This document shows, one piece after another, positions 45,929 to 56,262 of a stretch of 64,000 bases of DNA. A program made the translations under genes and the position numbers. The stretch spans positions 278,893-342,892 of the forward strand of contig NZ_KK211227.1 in NCBI RefSeq assembly GCF_000621205.1, written 5' to 3'. The notes under the pieces were generated by a model. The model saw nothing but the letters and a program-made list of their open reading frames with translations, was not told the DNA's origin and did no database searches. This stretch comes from Halotalea alkalilenta DSM 17697. GTDB lineage: Bacteria > Pseudomonadota > Gammaproteobacteria > Pseudomonadales > Halomonadaceae. Position 1 is the stretch's first letter. Every line of letters begins with the position of its first letter.

Positions 45929-46244
45929 ATGCCTCAGCCCAATTCAAAAATTGATAGGCATCAATAATAGTGTCCCTACCGCAGCAACAGCAAGCGAGGC
46001 AGTATAACTTTGAGGCCATAGTGACGATTGAAACGGCGATCGACCTGCTCAGGGTAACATCACACACAATGATCTCGAATGGCACGGCAACTGTGACGGC
46101 GTTCCTGAGACTGCCCAGCAATGCTGCCGCCACAAATTCCCATGGCAGTTGACCAACAAGCGTAATCAAGTATTTCTTTATGCTTGATTGCATGTGACAA
46201 GGGATATTTAAAAATAAATCAAAACAAGCGTGCTTACAAAGCAT
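45921..46244 (-). CDS. doubtful small ORF between ligase and initiating transferase genes
   Basis: A 107-codon frame with no domain that I recognise; its C-terminal part is cysteine-rich (CLACCCCGRD). The DNA at 45970-46160 is more GC-rich than its A/T-rich surroundings, which hints at a leftover of inserted DNA or a decayed gene. The stop overlaps the start of the WaaL-like gene by 8 bases, and there is no clear ribosome site. Confidence 0.2.
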   Translation of the reverse strand: MLCKHACFDLFLNIPCHMQSSIKKYLITLVGQLPWEFVAAALLGSLRNAVTVAVPFEIIVCDVTLSRSIAVSIVTMASKLYCLACCCCGRDTIIDAYQFLNWAEAYA

Positions 46245-46270
46245 TTATGCCTGAAACAGCACTTCTCTCA

Positions 46271-47656
46271 CTAATATGCATTCTTACCTACAAAACCTTT
46301 AAATAAGGTTAAAAACACAATTTTAACATCTAATGCTAACGACCAATTTTCAATATACCACAGATCGAATTTTACACGCATCTGCATTTTATCAAGTGTA
46401 TCTGTTTCACCGCGATAGCCACTGACCTGGGCCCATCCAGTAATTCCTGGTTTTACTTTATGGCGCTTCATATAGGATTCAACTAATGCCTTATAATGTT
46501 CATTATGCGCCAGTGCATGAGGTCTAGGCCCGACAATTGACATTCTTCCTTGTAAAACATTAAAAAATTGTGGTAACTCATCCAAAGAGGTTTTTCGCAA
46601 AAATGCCCCAATCGGAGTTATACGTGTATCATTCTTACTTGCCTGAGTAACTTTTCCAAAGTGCTCATTGTGTACGCGCATCGATCGAAATTTATATACT
46701 TTGAACTTTCGACCATTAATACCCGTACGATATTGTTTAAAAATCACAGGTCCTGGAGAAGTAACCTTGATTAAAAAAGCAATGAGAAGACAAATAGGAG
46801 AAATAAGTAGACAAATTAAAAATGCTAAAAAAATATCCTCGAGCCGTTTCGCGATCCTAGCTTTGCCCGACATCGGAGAGGCGCTTAGGTCAATAGAATA
46901 AAGGCCAACGACCTCACTCACTCGATGATTTAATAGAGGCAAATCGCTCAATTCGGGAAAGAACCGAATTTCAACCGTTTGATAACGCAAAGCATACATT
47001 AATTGTTTGATCGTATCGCCCATATTCAGCGGCATACAAATCCATACCTCATGAGCCTTACTAGAAGCAACACGGCGCTCGATTGAGCTTAGTTGTGCCT
47101 CCCTAGGCTCCTCACTAAGACGCTGCATACCAGCAATAGAGTAACCCGCGACCTGCTCTCTTCGCATATGTTGAATTGTAGAGCGAAGCGCAGCAGTGGG
47201 TCCAACTAAAAAAATTTTTCTTCTCCCGATTCCTCTACGACTATAATTACCAATGATCAATCGAGCAGTTACGCGCCCCATCACGCTCAAGGCAAAGGCA
47301 ATCCAAAGTGTAGAAAATATCCAAAATCTAGAATAATTTTTCGACACATCAAAGAAAAAAATCAATGAGGAAACAACTGCCGTTAGAGCTAGCCATACCA
47401 AAAAAAGATTAAATATCAAATGGCCTAAGCGCTTACTTTGCCAACGATTATAGGCATCGCACTGCGTATTGAACAAAAGCATTAAGAGAATCATCACTAC
47501 TAATGCCCAGCCAAATCGGTCTTCAAAGTCGGAGGCACCAAATCTCAAAATAAAAGTCCCAATTCCTGCAATAAGCATCGCGATGACATCATAAACCGGA
47601 CCTAATATGAATAATGGTAAGGCAACTGTTGAATTTCTTCGCTTAATGGAACCCAT
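46271..47656 (-). CDS. undecaprenyl-phosphate sugar phosphotransferase (WcaJ/WbaP family)
   Basis: The 461-residue product starts polysaccharide assembly by moving a sugar-1-phosphate to undecaprenyl phosphate. It has four N-terminal membrane helices (about 10-140), a CoA-binding-like middle domain (about 150-265), a membrane re-entry helix (about 277-300), and the bacterial sugar transferase domain with SPGPVIFKQYRTGINGRKF (cited in part), YKFRSMRV, TSLDELPQFFNVLQG, SIVGPRP and KPGITGWAQV. The full-length WcaJ layout favours glucose-1-P as donor. The ATG at 47656 is used; an ATG nine codons upstream is possible. Confidence 0.92.
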   Translation of the reverse strand: MGSIKRRNSTVALPLFILGPVYDVIAMLIAGIGTFILRFGASDFEDRFGWALVVMILLMLLFNTQCDAYNRWQSKRLGHLIFNLFLVWLALTAVVSSLIFFFDVSKNYSRFWIFSTLWIAFALSVMGRVTARLIIGNYSRRGIGRRKIFLVGPTAALRSTIQHMRREQVAGYSIAGMQRLSEEPREAQLSSIERRVASSKAHEVWICMPLNMGDTIKQLMYALRYQTVEIRFFPELSDLPLLNHRVSEVVGLYSIDLSASPMSGKARIAKRLEDIFLAFLICLLISPICLLIAFLIKVTSPGPVIFKQYRTGINGRKFKVYKFRSMRVHNEHFGKVTQASKNDTRITPIGAFLRKTSLDELPQFFNVLQGRMSIVGPRPHALAHNEHYKALVESYMKRHKVKPGITGWAQVSGYRGETDTLDKMQMRVKFDLWYIENWSLALDVKIVFLTLFKGFVGKNAY

Positions 47657-47714
47657 AATATCCCATCCCCCAATCACCTTCATGAAATCAATGTAATTTG
47701 AATTAAATTATATT

Positions 47715-48509
47715 TTAACGCGAGCGAAAATAGTACTTCAGCGCGTCCAAAACATGAATCCTAAGCGCCTTAGAGGTAAACAAAGCTTTAACACCGCCTC
47801 CGCTAGCCCTAATTCCGTCTGATCGCGCCATTAAATCATTATAGAGAATAGTTTTATATCCCAGCATGGCTGCACGACGAGAAAAGTCAGCCTCGCTCAT
47901 AAACAGGTAAAAATACTCATCAAGTCCATTTAATTTTCTCCACAGCTCACCACGAACGACCCAAAATGAGCTTTGGACCCAATCCACAACATGAAAACCA
48001 CCATCATCATTTAGGTGTTCGGAATATTCATAGGATCGGATATCATCCCCCATCAAGTGCTGCCCTAGATTACCCATACGTCTAGCTATCTGCACCTTCA
48101 AATTGGGGAATCGACGCGCTACTTGTTCACGCTTACCCTCATCATCACATTGGGCTATGCCAACAATTCCTACAGACTCATCACTAGCAATCAGATCAAC
48201 ACATCGAGCTAAGGTATTGGGATCCTCCAATATCACATCAGGATTAAGCAATACTATATAGTCTGCCGAAGCATCAACCGATAAGTTAGTACCGCGAGTA
48301 TATCCAAGATTAGAGTGCGATCGAAGTAGTGTCACATTTCTCAAAGCCGAGATTTTCTTACTCAAGACAAAGAAATTATCATTACTACAACTATTATCGA
48401 TAACCGTTGCAATAAGTCTTCCATCAATACGCTGCGCCAGCAGTGCATCTAATGTTTTTTCTACCCTACGTCCCTTAAAATAATCGACAATCGATACATG
48501 TATTTTCAT
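47715..48509 (-). CDS. family 2 glycosyltransferase, rhamnosyltransferase-like
   Basis: The 264-residue GT-A protein has VIDNSCSNDNF at the nucleotide site, SHSNLGYTRGTNLSV, the metal-binding LLNPDVILED (DxD-type NPD), and FYLFMSEADFSRRAAMLGYK, a pattern seen in WbbL-type rhamnosyltransferases. Its position directly after rfbD fits use of dTDP-L-rhamnose. The donor is inferred from context only. Confidence 0.85.
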   Translation of the reverse strand: MKIHVSIVDYFKGRRVEKTLDALLAQRIDGRLIATVIDNSCSNDNFFVLSKKISALRNVTLLRSHSNLGYTRGTNLSVDASADYIVLLNPDVILEDPNTLARCVDLIASDESVGIVGIAQCDDEGKREQVARRFPNLKVQIARRMGNLGQHLMGDDIRSYEYSEHLNDDGGFHVVDWVQSSFWVVRGELWRKLNGLDEYFYLFMSEADFSRRAAMLGYKTILYNDLMARSDGIRASGGGVKALFTSKALRIHVLDALKYYFRSR

Positions 48510-48604
48510 TTCATAATCCGCCTATATCTAACTGTCGATTGTTCAGACCAATAAAATATTGATGCACCATCAATAAAGCATGAATTATTTTCCATCCTGG
48601 CTTT

Positions 48605-49498
48605 TTATTTAATGATCATTTTATCTGAGATAGCCAAAATGACTTTTGATAACTCTTCTCTGTAATCGACATTAGAATCCGGAAGTAACTCTAACAGTTT
48701 CCTATTGTCTAACATGGAAAATGCAGGACGCCTTGCTGGAGTAGGATAATCTGCTGTACTTAATGCATTAATGATCGGTTTTTTATCTAAAAGGTTTAAC
48801 CGAACTGCCTCATCAAATATCTCATTTGCAAAGTCAAACCAAGTACAATAAGGAGTATTGCTAAAATGATAAATTCCCCAAGGAACAGTTTCTTGCCGAG
48901 ATATACGCTCAGCTATTTTCCAAAGAACGGCGGCTATACTAGCAGCAGAAGTGGGTGCACCTCGTTGATCAGCAACAACACCTAACTCGTTACGTTCAAC
49001 ACCCAGTTTCAACATGGTTTTTACAAAATTGTTTCCATGCTCACTAAATACCCAGCTAGTACGGAGAATAAAACTGCTAGAATTAGATTCTAATAAATAT
49101 TGCTCACCGGCTAACTTACTTTCGCCATAAATACCGGTAGGTCCAACGGAATCTTCTTCACGATAAGGCCTGTCAAGAGTACCATTAAAAACATAATCAG
49201 TTGATATATGTAATACAGGTATTCCAAACACCGCAGCTGCTTTTCCTAAGTTAGCAGGACCATCCCGGTTAACCTCATAGGCACGATCAACATCACTTTC
49301 GGCTTTATCAACAGCAGTATATGCTGCTGCATTTACGATCAATTCGGGCTGAAACTCGGCGACAGCATTTGCTACAGCTGCTGGTTGGGTGATATCCAAC
49401 TGGGAAGATCCAAGACCAATGACACTCCAACCAATAGGCACAGCCTTAATTAACTCTTTGCCCACTTGACCTTGAGCACCAGTAACTAGTACTTTCAT
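48605..49498 (-). CDS. rfbD: dTDP-4-dehydrorhamnose reductase
   Basis: The 297-residue short-chain reductase makes dTDP-L-rhamnose in the last step. It has the Rossmann GAQGQVGKEL (about 7-16), NAAAYTAVDKAESD (about 63-76), STDYVFNG, the catalytic YGESKLAGE (Tyr-x3-Lys), and RTSWVFSEHG. The start overlaps the rfbC stop by 4 bases (ATGA). Confidence 0.96.
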   Translation of the reverse strand: MKVLVTGAQGQVGKELIKAVPIGWSVIGLGSSQLDITQPAAVANAVAEFQPELIVNAAAYTAVDKAESDVDRAYEVNRDGPANLGKAAAVFGIPVLHISTDYVFNGTLDRPYREEDSVGPTGIYGESKLAGEQYLLESNSSSFILRTSWVFSEHGNNFVKTMLKLGVERNELGVVADQRGAPTSAASIAAVLWKIAERISRQETVPWGIYHFSNTPYCTWFDFANEIFDEAVRLNLLDKKPIINALSTADYPTPARRPAFSMLDNRKLLELLPDSNVDYREELSKVILAISDKMIIK

Positions 49499-50043
49499 CG
49501 CCCTTTCTCCTGATCAATCAATTCGCGCAATGATGGATTGAGCAAGTCTTTAGCTGAAAGCAAGGGATCCGCAATAGGCCATTCAATTCCTATCTCAGGA
49601 TCATTCCAGATAAGCGCCCCCTCATCTTGTGGAAAATAATAATCAGTACATTTATATTGAAAATCTGCAATATCGCTAAGGACACAAAAGCCATGAGCGA
49701 AACCAGGCGGAACCCACAGCTGACGTTGATTTTCCTCGGTTAACTCCGCACCGACGTATTGGCCAAAAGTAGGTGAATTGGAATTTATATCAACAGCGAC
49801 ATCATAGACCGCCCCGCGACTTACGCGGACCAATTTTCCCTGAGGCCGAGTACGTTGAAAGTGCAATCCGCGCAGTACTCCTTTGCTTGATCGAGACTGG
49901 TTATCCTGCACAAACGGCAGCTCTATTCCTACTTCGCGATAACGTTCCAATTGAAAGCTTTCAACAAAAAAACCACGCGCATCACCAAAGACCGTAGGTT
50001 CGATGATCAAAACACCCGGCAGCTTGGTTTCAATTACTTTCAT
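49495..50043 (-). CDS. rfbC: dTDP-4-dehydrorhamnose 3,5-epimerase
   Basis: The 182-residue cupin enzyme has GDARGFFVESFQ, QDNQSRSSKGVLRGLHFQ (catalytic His in GLHFQ), and VPPGFAHGFCVLSD. The third step of dTDP-rhamnose synthesis is its role. The ATG at 50043 matches family starts and lies 8 bases after GGAG; an ATG one codon earlier overlaps the rfbA stop. Confidence 0.96.
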   Translation of the reverse strand: MKVIETKLPGVLIIEPTVFGDARGFFVESFQLERYREVGIELPFVQDNQSRSSKGVLRGLHFQRTRPQGKLVRVSRGAVYDVAVDINSNSPTFGQYVGAELTEENQRQLWVPPGFAHGFCVLSDIADFQYKCTDYYFPQDEGALIWNDPEIGIEWPIADPLLSAKDLLNPSLRELIDQEKGR

Positions 50044-50918
50044 CATACGTTCTCCGATTTGCACAGCTGCAGGAGATACTGACCATAACCAGTCTTCTTG
50101 AGCTTATCGGCCTCTTCTTTCAGCTGCAAAGCAGAAAGCCATCCCTGACGGTAGGCGATTTCTTCTAGACAAGCGACCTTCAACCCCTGGCGAGCTTCAA
50201 TAGTCTGAACAAAATGGCTAGCTTCCATCAGAGAATCATGGGTGCCCGTGTCAAGCCAAGCAAACCCCCGCCCCAGTAATCCTACATGTAGTTCGCCCAG
50301 TTCAAGATAGGCATTATTGACTGCTGTAATTTCGAGCTCACCACGCTCCGAAGGCCTAACTCCTTTAGCAATCTCAACCACACGGTTGTCGTAAAAATAA
50401 AGTCCAGTGACTGCATAGGATGATCGAGGTTTTTCGGGCTTCTCTTCAATTGAAATTGCCTTGCCATTATCGTCGAATTCGACTACGCCAAATCGCTCAG
50501 GATCCGCGACATGATAACCAAAGACGGTAGCCCCCGAGGAACGGTCAGCAGCTTCGCGCAGCATCAAACTGAAACTCTGACCATAAAAAATGTTGTCGCC
50601 GAGTATTAGACATACACTATCACTACCAATAAATTCAGCACCAATGATAAAAGCTTGAGCTAGACCATCGGGTGAAGGCTGCTCTGCATAATTAAGTTCG
50701 ATGCCAAATGCAGATCCATCGCCCAACAACTTGCGGAAGTTAGGTAAATCCTCAGGAGTAGAGATAACTAGTACCTCGCGAATGCCAGCGAGCATCAGTA
50801 CCGAGAGCGGATAATAAATCATCGGCTTGTCATAGATCGGGACAAGCTGTTTAGAGACGCCACGAGTAATCGGATGAAGTCGCGTGCCCGATCCACCAGC
50901 TAAAATGATACCTTTCAT
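50043..50918 (-). CDS. rfbA: glucose-1-phosphate thymidylyltransferase
   Basis: The 291-residue nucleotidyltransferase has [16 protein letters not shown] (about 3-18), [17 protein letters not shown] (about 23-39), the metal site LGDNIFYG (about 109-116), and [15 protein letters not shown]. It activates glucose-1-P with dTTP, the first step of the pathway. It lies after rfbB with a 47-base gap. Confidence 0.97.
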   Translation of the reverse strand: MKGIILAGGSGTRLHPITRGVSKQLVPIYDKPMIYYPLSVLMLAGIREVLVISTPEDLPNFRKLLGDGSAFGIELNYAEQPSPDGLAQAFIIGAEFIGSDSVCLILGDNIFYGQSFSLMLREAADRSSGATVFGYHVADPERFGVVEFDDNGKAISIEEKPEKPRSSYAVTGLYFYDNRVVEIAKGVRPSERGELEITAVNNAYLELGELHVGLLGRGFAWLDTGTHDSLMEASHFVQTIEARQGLKVACLEEIAYRQGWLSALQLKEEADKLKKTGYGQYLLQLCKSENV

Positions 50919-50965
50919 AGAGCCTCCTAATTATATAAAAACCTGTATGAATATATAATAATATA

Positions 50966-52030
50966 CTATGCAGTAGTACCAAGTCGCCCCAATCTATACT
51001 CACCACTGAGTACACGTTGCCACCATTCATCATTATCTAGATACCATTGAACCGTCTTCCGTATTCCACTCTCAAATGTCTCCTGCGGAACCCATCCTAG
51101 CTCATTCTTTATTTTTGTGGCATCAATAGCGTAACGCATGTCATGACCAGGTCGATCTTTAACAAAAGTAATTAGATCACGATAATTTTTGACGTCGGTT
51201 GGTTTCTTCGGAGCAAGCTCTTCGAGCAAGGCACAAATAGTTTCTACTACTTCAATATTCTTCTTCTCATTGTGCCCGCCGATATTATAGGTTTGTCCTA
51301 CATTTCCTTTCGTAACTACTTCTACAAGCGCCCTGGCATGATCTTCGACAAAAAGCCAATCACGGATTTGACCGCCATCACCATAAACAGGTAGAGGTTT
51401 TCCGTGGATGGCATTAAGTATTATATGAGGAATTAGTTTTTCTGGAAAATGATATGGTCCATAGTTATTTGAGCAATTAGTAACTATCGTCGGCAACCCA
51501 TAGGTTCTATACCAAGCTCGAACAAGGTGGTCAGAGCTTGCTTTGGATGCAGAATAAGGAGAGCTAGGTGAATAAGGAGTCTGCTCAGTAAAGAGATCAT
51601 TAGTTCCTTCTAGATCACCGTAAACTTCATCTGTCGAAATATGATGGAAACGAAATTTTTTTTTCTTTTCTTCAGTTAAATTATTCCAATAATGCCTGGC
51701 CGCTTCAAGTAAGGAGTATGTTCCTACGACGTTTGTTTGAATAAACTCACCAGGCCCGTCTATGGATCTGTCTACATGTGACTCTGCAGCTAAATGCATA
51801 ATTGCATCGGGACAGTTCTTGTTTATAACGTCACACATTAATTCATAATCACAAATGTCTATCTTATAGAATATATATCTTTCATCGCCATTAAAATCTT
51901 TTAAAGAATCTATATTACCAGCATATGTCAAGGAGTCAATATTAATCACTTGATGATCGGTATTTTTTATTATATGTCGCACAACAGCAGATCCAATAAA
52001 CCCAGCGCCGCCAGTAACTATGATTTTCAT
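50966..52030 (-). CDS. rfbB: dTDP-glucose 4,6-dehydratase
   Basis: The 354-residue extended SDR enzyme has [13 protein letters not shown] (about 7-19), [26 protein letters not shown], the catalytic [14 protein letters not shown] (Tyr-x3-Lys), and [14 protein letters not shown]. It makes dTDP-4-keto-6-deoxyglucose. Family signatures are complete. rfbBACD runs in the same direction. Confidence 0.97.
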   Translation of the reverse strand: MKIIVTGGAGFIGSAVVRHIIKNTDHQVINIDSLTYAGNIDSLKDFNGDERYIFYKIDICDYELMCDVINKNCPDAIMHLAAESHVDRSIDGPGEFIQTNVVGTYSLLEAARHYWNNLTEEKKKKFRFHHISTDEVYGDLEGTNDLFTEQTPYSPSSPYSASKASSDHLVRAWYRTYGLPTIVTNCSNNYGPYHFPEKLIPHIILNAIHGKPLPVYGDGGQIRDWLFVEDHARALVEVVTKGNVGQTYNIGGHNEKKNIEVVETICALLEELAPKKPTDVKNYRDLITFVKDRPGHDMRYAIDATKIKNELGWVPQETFESGIRKTVQWYLDNDEWWQRVLSGEYRLGRLGTTA

Positions 52031-52078
52031 TAGAGATCCCTTAATCTATAGATATGAAATTACTTAAATAGAATATAA

Positions 52079-54277
52079 CTATTTATAGTCAAATGTTTCG
52101 TCGCAATTTGCACATGAAAATTTAACTGTGCCGTCTTGATACACAGTTGGCTCTTTCACTCCATTAAACTCCGATCCCCTTGGATCTATATATTCCATTT
52201 TAATATTGTCATCTTTTGTATAATCAATCCTCTGCCCATTATTATTACTTGGAATGCCTGAAAAGGCTATCACTGAACCATTATCAAAAAACGCAGCATA
52301 AGAATACTGAGGTAGCCGAACATCTCCAAAACTGGGGATAGAGACTACTTTCTCTGAGATACCTCTGTTAACAACAATGTTGAACCCATTTCGGTAACGA
52401 ATATGCGTATAATTTTGAGCTTCCATCGATTCATATTCATTACGCAACCACACCTGATCCAGAGGTAACCATTCATTTCCCGTATAGTGAAGAATACTAT
52501 CCACACCTTGCCCAAGATAGTATGCTTGAATCACACCCGTCGTCATATACTCGGATAATACTTTTATTTTTTTTAACCATGGATAGAAATAAATATAACC
52601 AGCATTTCCATACAAAATGGTCGTCGATCTATAATCATCTGAATATGGAGAATAAACACTATTATATTTTATATTTCCTTCTCTAAGTTTATTCCCTTGA
52701 TATGGGGGTGCAAAATAAAATCGATATCCTAACCCGACACCGTAAGCAACTGCCAAATTATGGAGTCGCATTAATTTATAGTCAGGAATCAAAAATCTGG
52801 AGTGTCCCGAAAAGAGCCCATAATCACCACCATCTACATATCCCAGCAAATATTCTGAATTTAAACTTTCAGATAACAATGGCCCGTTAATACCATGTTT
52901 AATGGTATTAGCCAGCTCAGTAAGGTTGTTCCTAACAGCCCCCACACCGATATAATTAAGGATGGTAGAATAATCTATATATGGAAATCCCCCGCCCCCC
53001 GAAGACAATTGATCGGAAAAGGTGGCATTTGTCATGAACCCATCTTTTATATTGCGCTCCTGTTGTTCCGCAATATTGCCAACTTGACTCAATGATGTAT
53101 GCCATTTTTCATTGTTATATGCATCTATGGCGCGATTACTCTTCTGTATCTTTGGTAATGAATTATTCTTAAACACTAAATAATTAGTACGAAGACCAAT
53201 CAATTCATTGTTATCTATTGCATCACTTACCCATTCTTTTAATGCAACTTTAGAGCCTAAATTTTCATTTACTTCTAAAACATTTGGCACATAGCTTAAC
53301 GGCTGATGTGAATCAAACCCACCTTCTTGCCAATTCTGTATGATTGTAATATTGTTAATTGATTTTGGCAAAAACAATAATATCCAATCGTTTAATTTAT
53401 GTCCTAACTCGAACTCCCCTCCCCAGAAATCTAGGTATACAGTATTTTTTAATTTTTCATAATACTGACTTCTTTCATTATCCAATACAGGAACCGCTTT
53501 CCATAAATCAGGAGAAAAATTTAAATACAGTGTTTCATTTATAGGTAAGTCTCGTTGTTCCGTAGGATTAAAAAAAATCGTTCCATCCCATCCACGAGAT
53601 GACATTGTATCTGAGTATAATTGTGGGAAATTAATTTCATTAATATCGATGCTATCACTGGAATGATTTTTCCCATCATTATAAATATTAACTGAATCAG
53701 GATTTTTCGATACGACTGAAGAACCGTTTAAATCCCAATACGGGTATATCCATATTTTCATATCATTATTATAAAATAGATTATTTCTATTCCTGCCAGG
53801 ATAACTCTCTATTTCACGCGTAGGTATAGTATAACCCAATAATGAAACATCATCTTCCACTTTATTAAATTGCATGCCATATAAATAAAAATTTTCTTTA
53901 TTGGGAAAAGAAACGTTTATTGCTAACTTGCTTTCCGTTAACTTTATTTTCATTTCCCATTTTGTTATTTCTCCATTTATTGTCGTTACTAGCTCTGTGA
54001 CAATATCTTGTGATTGTTGATTCTCTTCTAATACTTCCGTATTTGATTCGTCTATTATTATTTTCCTTAACCGTTCATTCCCGTTTATTTTAATCCACCA
54101 TACTATTTCTTCAAACAAATCCATACTATTATTAGTTGAAATTTGAGATAGTCTATAACTAGGAAAATTAGTGGTTAATATATATGACTCATTTGCAGTG
54201 CTTACTTCTGCATAAGCATGAGTTATTGGCGACACTAAAAGTATTAAAAATAACATAATATTATAAAACATCTTCAA
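52079..54277 (-). CDS. secreted protein of unknown function in the polysaccharide locus
   Basis: I cannot name this 732-residue protein. It has a clear Sec signal peptide (about 1-23, ending AYAE) and no later membrane helix. A beta-rich N-terminal half (about 30-290) resembles glycan-binding or mutarotase-like folds. The central part (about 290-560) has TIIQNWQEGGF, then LKEWVSDAIDNNELIGLRTNYLVF and a GGGGFPYIDYSTILNYIG segment; this spacing recalls TIM-barrel glycosidases such as GH101-like enzymes, which is inference only. The C-terminus ends in a CANC pair. DNA is strongly A/T-rich, unlike the rest of the genome. It lies between the IS wreckage and rfbB, so it may modify or release the surface glycan. 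Confidence 0.75.
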   Translation of the reverse strand: MKMFYNIMLFLILLVSPITHAYAEVSTANESYILTTNFPSYRLSQISTNNSMDLFEEIVWWIKINGNERLRKIIIDESNTEVLEENQQSQDIVTELVTTINGEITKWEMKIKLTESKLAINVSFPNKENFYLYGMQFNKVEDDVSLLGYTIPTREIESYPGRNRNNLFYNNDMKIWIYPYWDLNGSSVVSKNPDSVNIYNDGKNHSSDSIDINEINFPQLYSDTMSSRGWDGTIFFNPTEQRDLPINETLYLNFSPDLWKAVPVLDNERSQYYEKLKNTVYLDFWGGEFELGHKLNDWILLFLPKSINNITIIQNWQEGGFDSHQPLSYVPNVLEVNENLGSKVALKEWVSDAIDNNELIGLRTNYLVFKNNSLPKIQKSNRAIDAYNNEKWHTSLSQVGNIAEQQERNIKDGFMTNATFSDQLSSGGGGFPYIDYSTILNYIGVGAVRNNLTELANTIKHGINGPLLSESLNSEYLLGYVDGGDYGLFSGHSRFLIPDYKLMRLHNLAVAYGVGLGYRFYFAPPYQGNKLREGNIKYNSVYSPYSDDYRSTTILYGNAGYIYFYPWLKKIKVLSEYMTTGVIQAYYLGQGVDSILHYTGNEWLPLDQVWLRNEYESMEAQNYTHIRYRNGFNIVVNRGISEKVVSIPSFGDVRLPQYSYAAFFDNGSVIAFSGIPSNNNGQRIDYTKDDNIKMEYIDPRGSEFNGVKEPTVYQDGTVKFSCANCDETFDYK

Positions 54278-55128
54278 AACACCTTTATAAATAACAGTAA
54301 TAATTGCTTCCGCTATATTATTCGTCTATGTCTCCTGTAAACTTTACACTATGCATCTCTGCTTGTCAGAATATTCAGTGGATGTGGCAACAAAAATGAA
54401 AAACCATGGCAATAAATACTGGGCCATTAAGTCAAATTATTAAAATAATTTAACTTGTCCTTATCAACACAAGAGACCAAGAGTACACTTCATAATTTTG
54501 AAATAGCCCGGCCCTCAGACCTGATATATGGAAAAATCATACCCAATGAATTTTAGTCTATTGCAGAACCGCTTACACTCGAGCCGGTTCCCCAGCCTCA
54601 GTGTATGGTCTAAGGGTGTAGGTGATTGTGGTATCAACCTATGTCTGCGGAGGACCCATAGCTTACCCACGCGCCACGACCACGCACGCCATCCGAAAAA
54701 AATACGGCGATCGAAGGCTTCGGTCGCGGCTTTGAGCCGCTGCTATGGCCTCAATCCCGAGACCGTTCGTAAATGGCGTGCACGGGACTCGGTCGAGGAC
54801 GTGGCCATGGGACCCCAATGCCCTCGCTCACACTCCTTGGCACCGCTGGAGCAAAACGCGGCGCTCGAGTTTCGTCGACGAACCTTGCTCCCACTCGATG
54901 ATTGTCTGTACGCCTTGCAGCGATTCAGCCCGCACATGACCCGGGCGACTCTACCAGTGTCATGGCATCAGCCGGCTGCCGAAAGACAGCCATGAACAGC
55001 CTACCCCCAAACGCTTCAAAGCCTATCCGATTGGTTATCTGCACATCGATTTCAGCGATATCCGCACCGGCGAAGGCAAGGCTTATCTGTTCATTGTAAT
55101 TGTAATGACCCAGCACTTCTTGCACAGG

Positions 55129-55949
55129 TCAGGCCGCTAAAGCGTATGCCTCGGCGGGTGTCTTCATGCCCAGCGCCTGATGCGGCCGCCGGTAGTTGTA
55201 GAACTGGATCCAGTCGCTGATCACGCGCATCGCATGCTGTTGGCTTTCGAAGCGATGGCGGTGGGCGCATTGCTCTTTCAGCGTGCGGATGACGCGTTCA
55301 ACCAAGCCGTTCTGCTGTGGACAGTGCGCGGGGTAATGAACTCCTGCCGCAGGCCATAGCTGCGCACCGGGCACGTGTAGTGACGGCTGGTGAAGACCAA
55401 TCCGTTATTCGAGCGCAGCAGGAACGGTTCGGGGACGCGGCCGAGCGTACCGAAGCGCGTGATCAACGCCTGCTCCAGAGCCGCTGCCGCCGTCGTCGCA
55501 CGGCCGGTTCGCGACAGGTGCCAGCCCAGCAGTTGCCGAGTGTGACAATCGATCACCAGCGCCAGGGTGAGCCAGCTATCGCGGCCGCCCCAGATCCGGC
55601 ACAGATCGGTCGCCCAACGCTGGTTCGGTGCCGACGCCACCGATGGCAGTGCCTGGATGCGGGGACGCATGCCCACAGCGCGCTTGCGCACCTGCCAGCC
55701 CATCAACTGGAAGATCCGTTGCACCGTGTTCTTGTTCATACCCAGCAAGCCGGCGACCGTACGATAGCCGAATGAGGGCTCGGCCTCGATCAGCTGCTTG
55801 ATCGGGTCGGCCAGCTCCGGCCGCACCGCCGGTGCAGCCTTCACCGGCCGGTAGTAAACCGTCCGACGCGGCACGTCGAACCAGCGGCACAACTGCGACA
55901 TCGAGACCGCCACGCCGTCATTGCGCAGTCCCTGCTGGATCGTGACCAT
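55129..55949 (-). pseudogene. IS3-type transposase OrfB, frameshifted
   Basis: The N-terminus MSQLCRWFDVPRRTVYYRP, the integrase core with ATDLCRIWGGRDSWLTLAL and the C-terminus NGLVERVIRTLKEQCAHR (Glu of the DDE triad) identify OrfB. The frame changes near 55330, where CCGCGCAC looks like a 2-base gain relative to the family sequence. The second catalytic position reads LRSNNGLVF, where the family has LRSDNGLVF, so a DDE aspartate is also lost. The gene is therefore inactive twice over. Confidence 0.85.
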
Positions 55950-56262
55950 CAGGTCTCTTCCTTGCCCAGCAGGGACGCCAATTTTTTTCGGGCACGCAGC
56001 TCCAGCATCGCCTCGCCATACGCCTCCTGCAGATCCTTGAGCTGCCGCTCGTACTGCTCGCGCACGTCTTTTGGCTTGGCACGCAGCGCGTTCTCCATCC
56101 CGCGCTTGCCGTCATCGACCCAGCTCTTGATCTCTGATGGCGGCAAGTCGAACTGCGACTCGCCTCCGACACAGTGGTCTTGCCCTGGATGATCTCCAGC
56201 ACCAGCGCCGACTTCCGGCGTGCTGTCCAACGCTTGATATCTTCTTCCATTACCGCGCTCAT
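55949..56262 (-). pseudogene. IS3-type transposase OrfA, frameshifted
   Basis: The first part reads MEEDIKRWTARRKSALVLEI and the second, in another frame, FDLPPSEIKSWVDDGKRGME, then DVREQYERQLKDLQEAYGEA. Together they make one HTH/leucine-zipper OrfA with a frameshift near 56150. Its stop abuts the OrfB start. Confidence 0.82.

Noticed and set aside
45960-46000. Possible ops/JUMPstart element (TGCGGTAGGG on the minus strand) before the WaaL-like gene
   Set aside because: Only part of the GGCGGTAGCGTG core matches and it lies inside the operon, not at its start.
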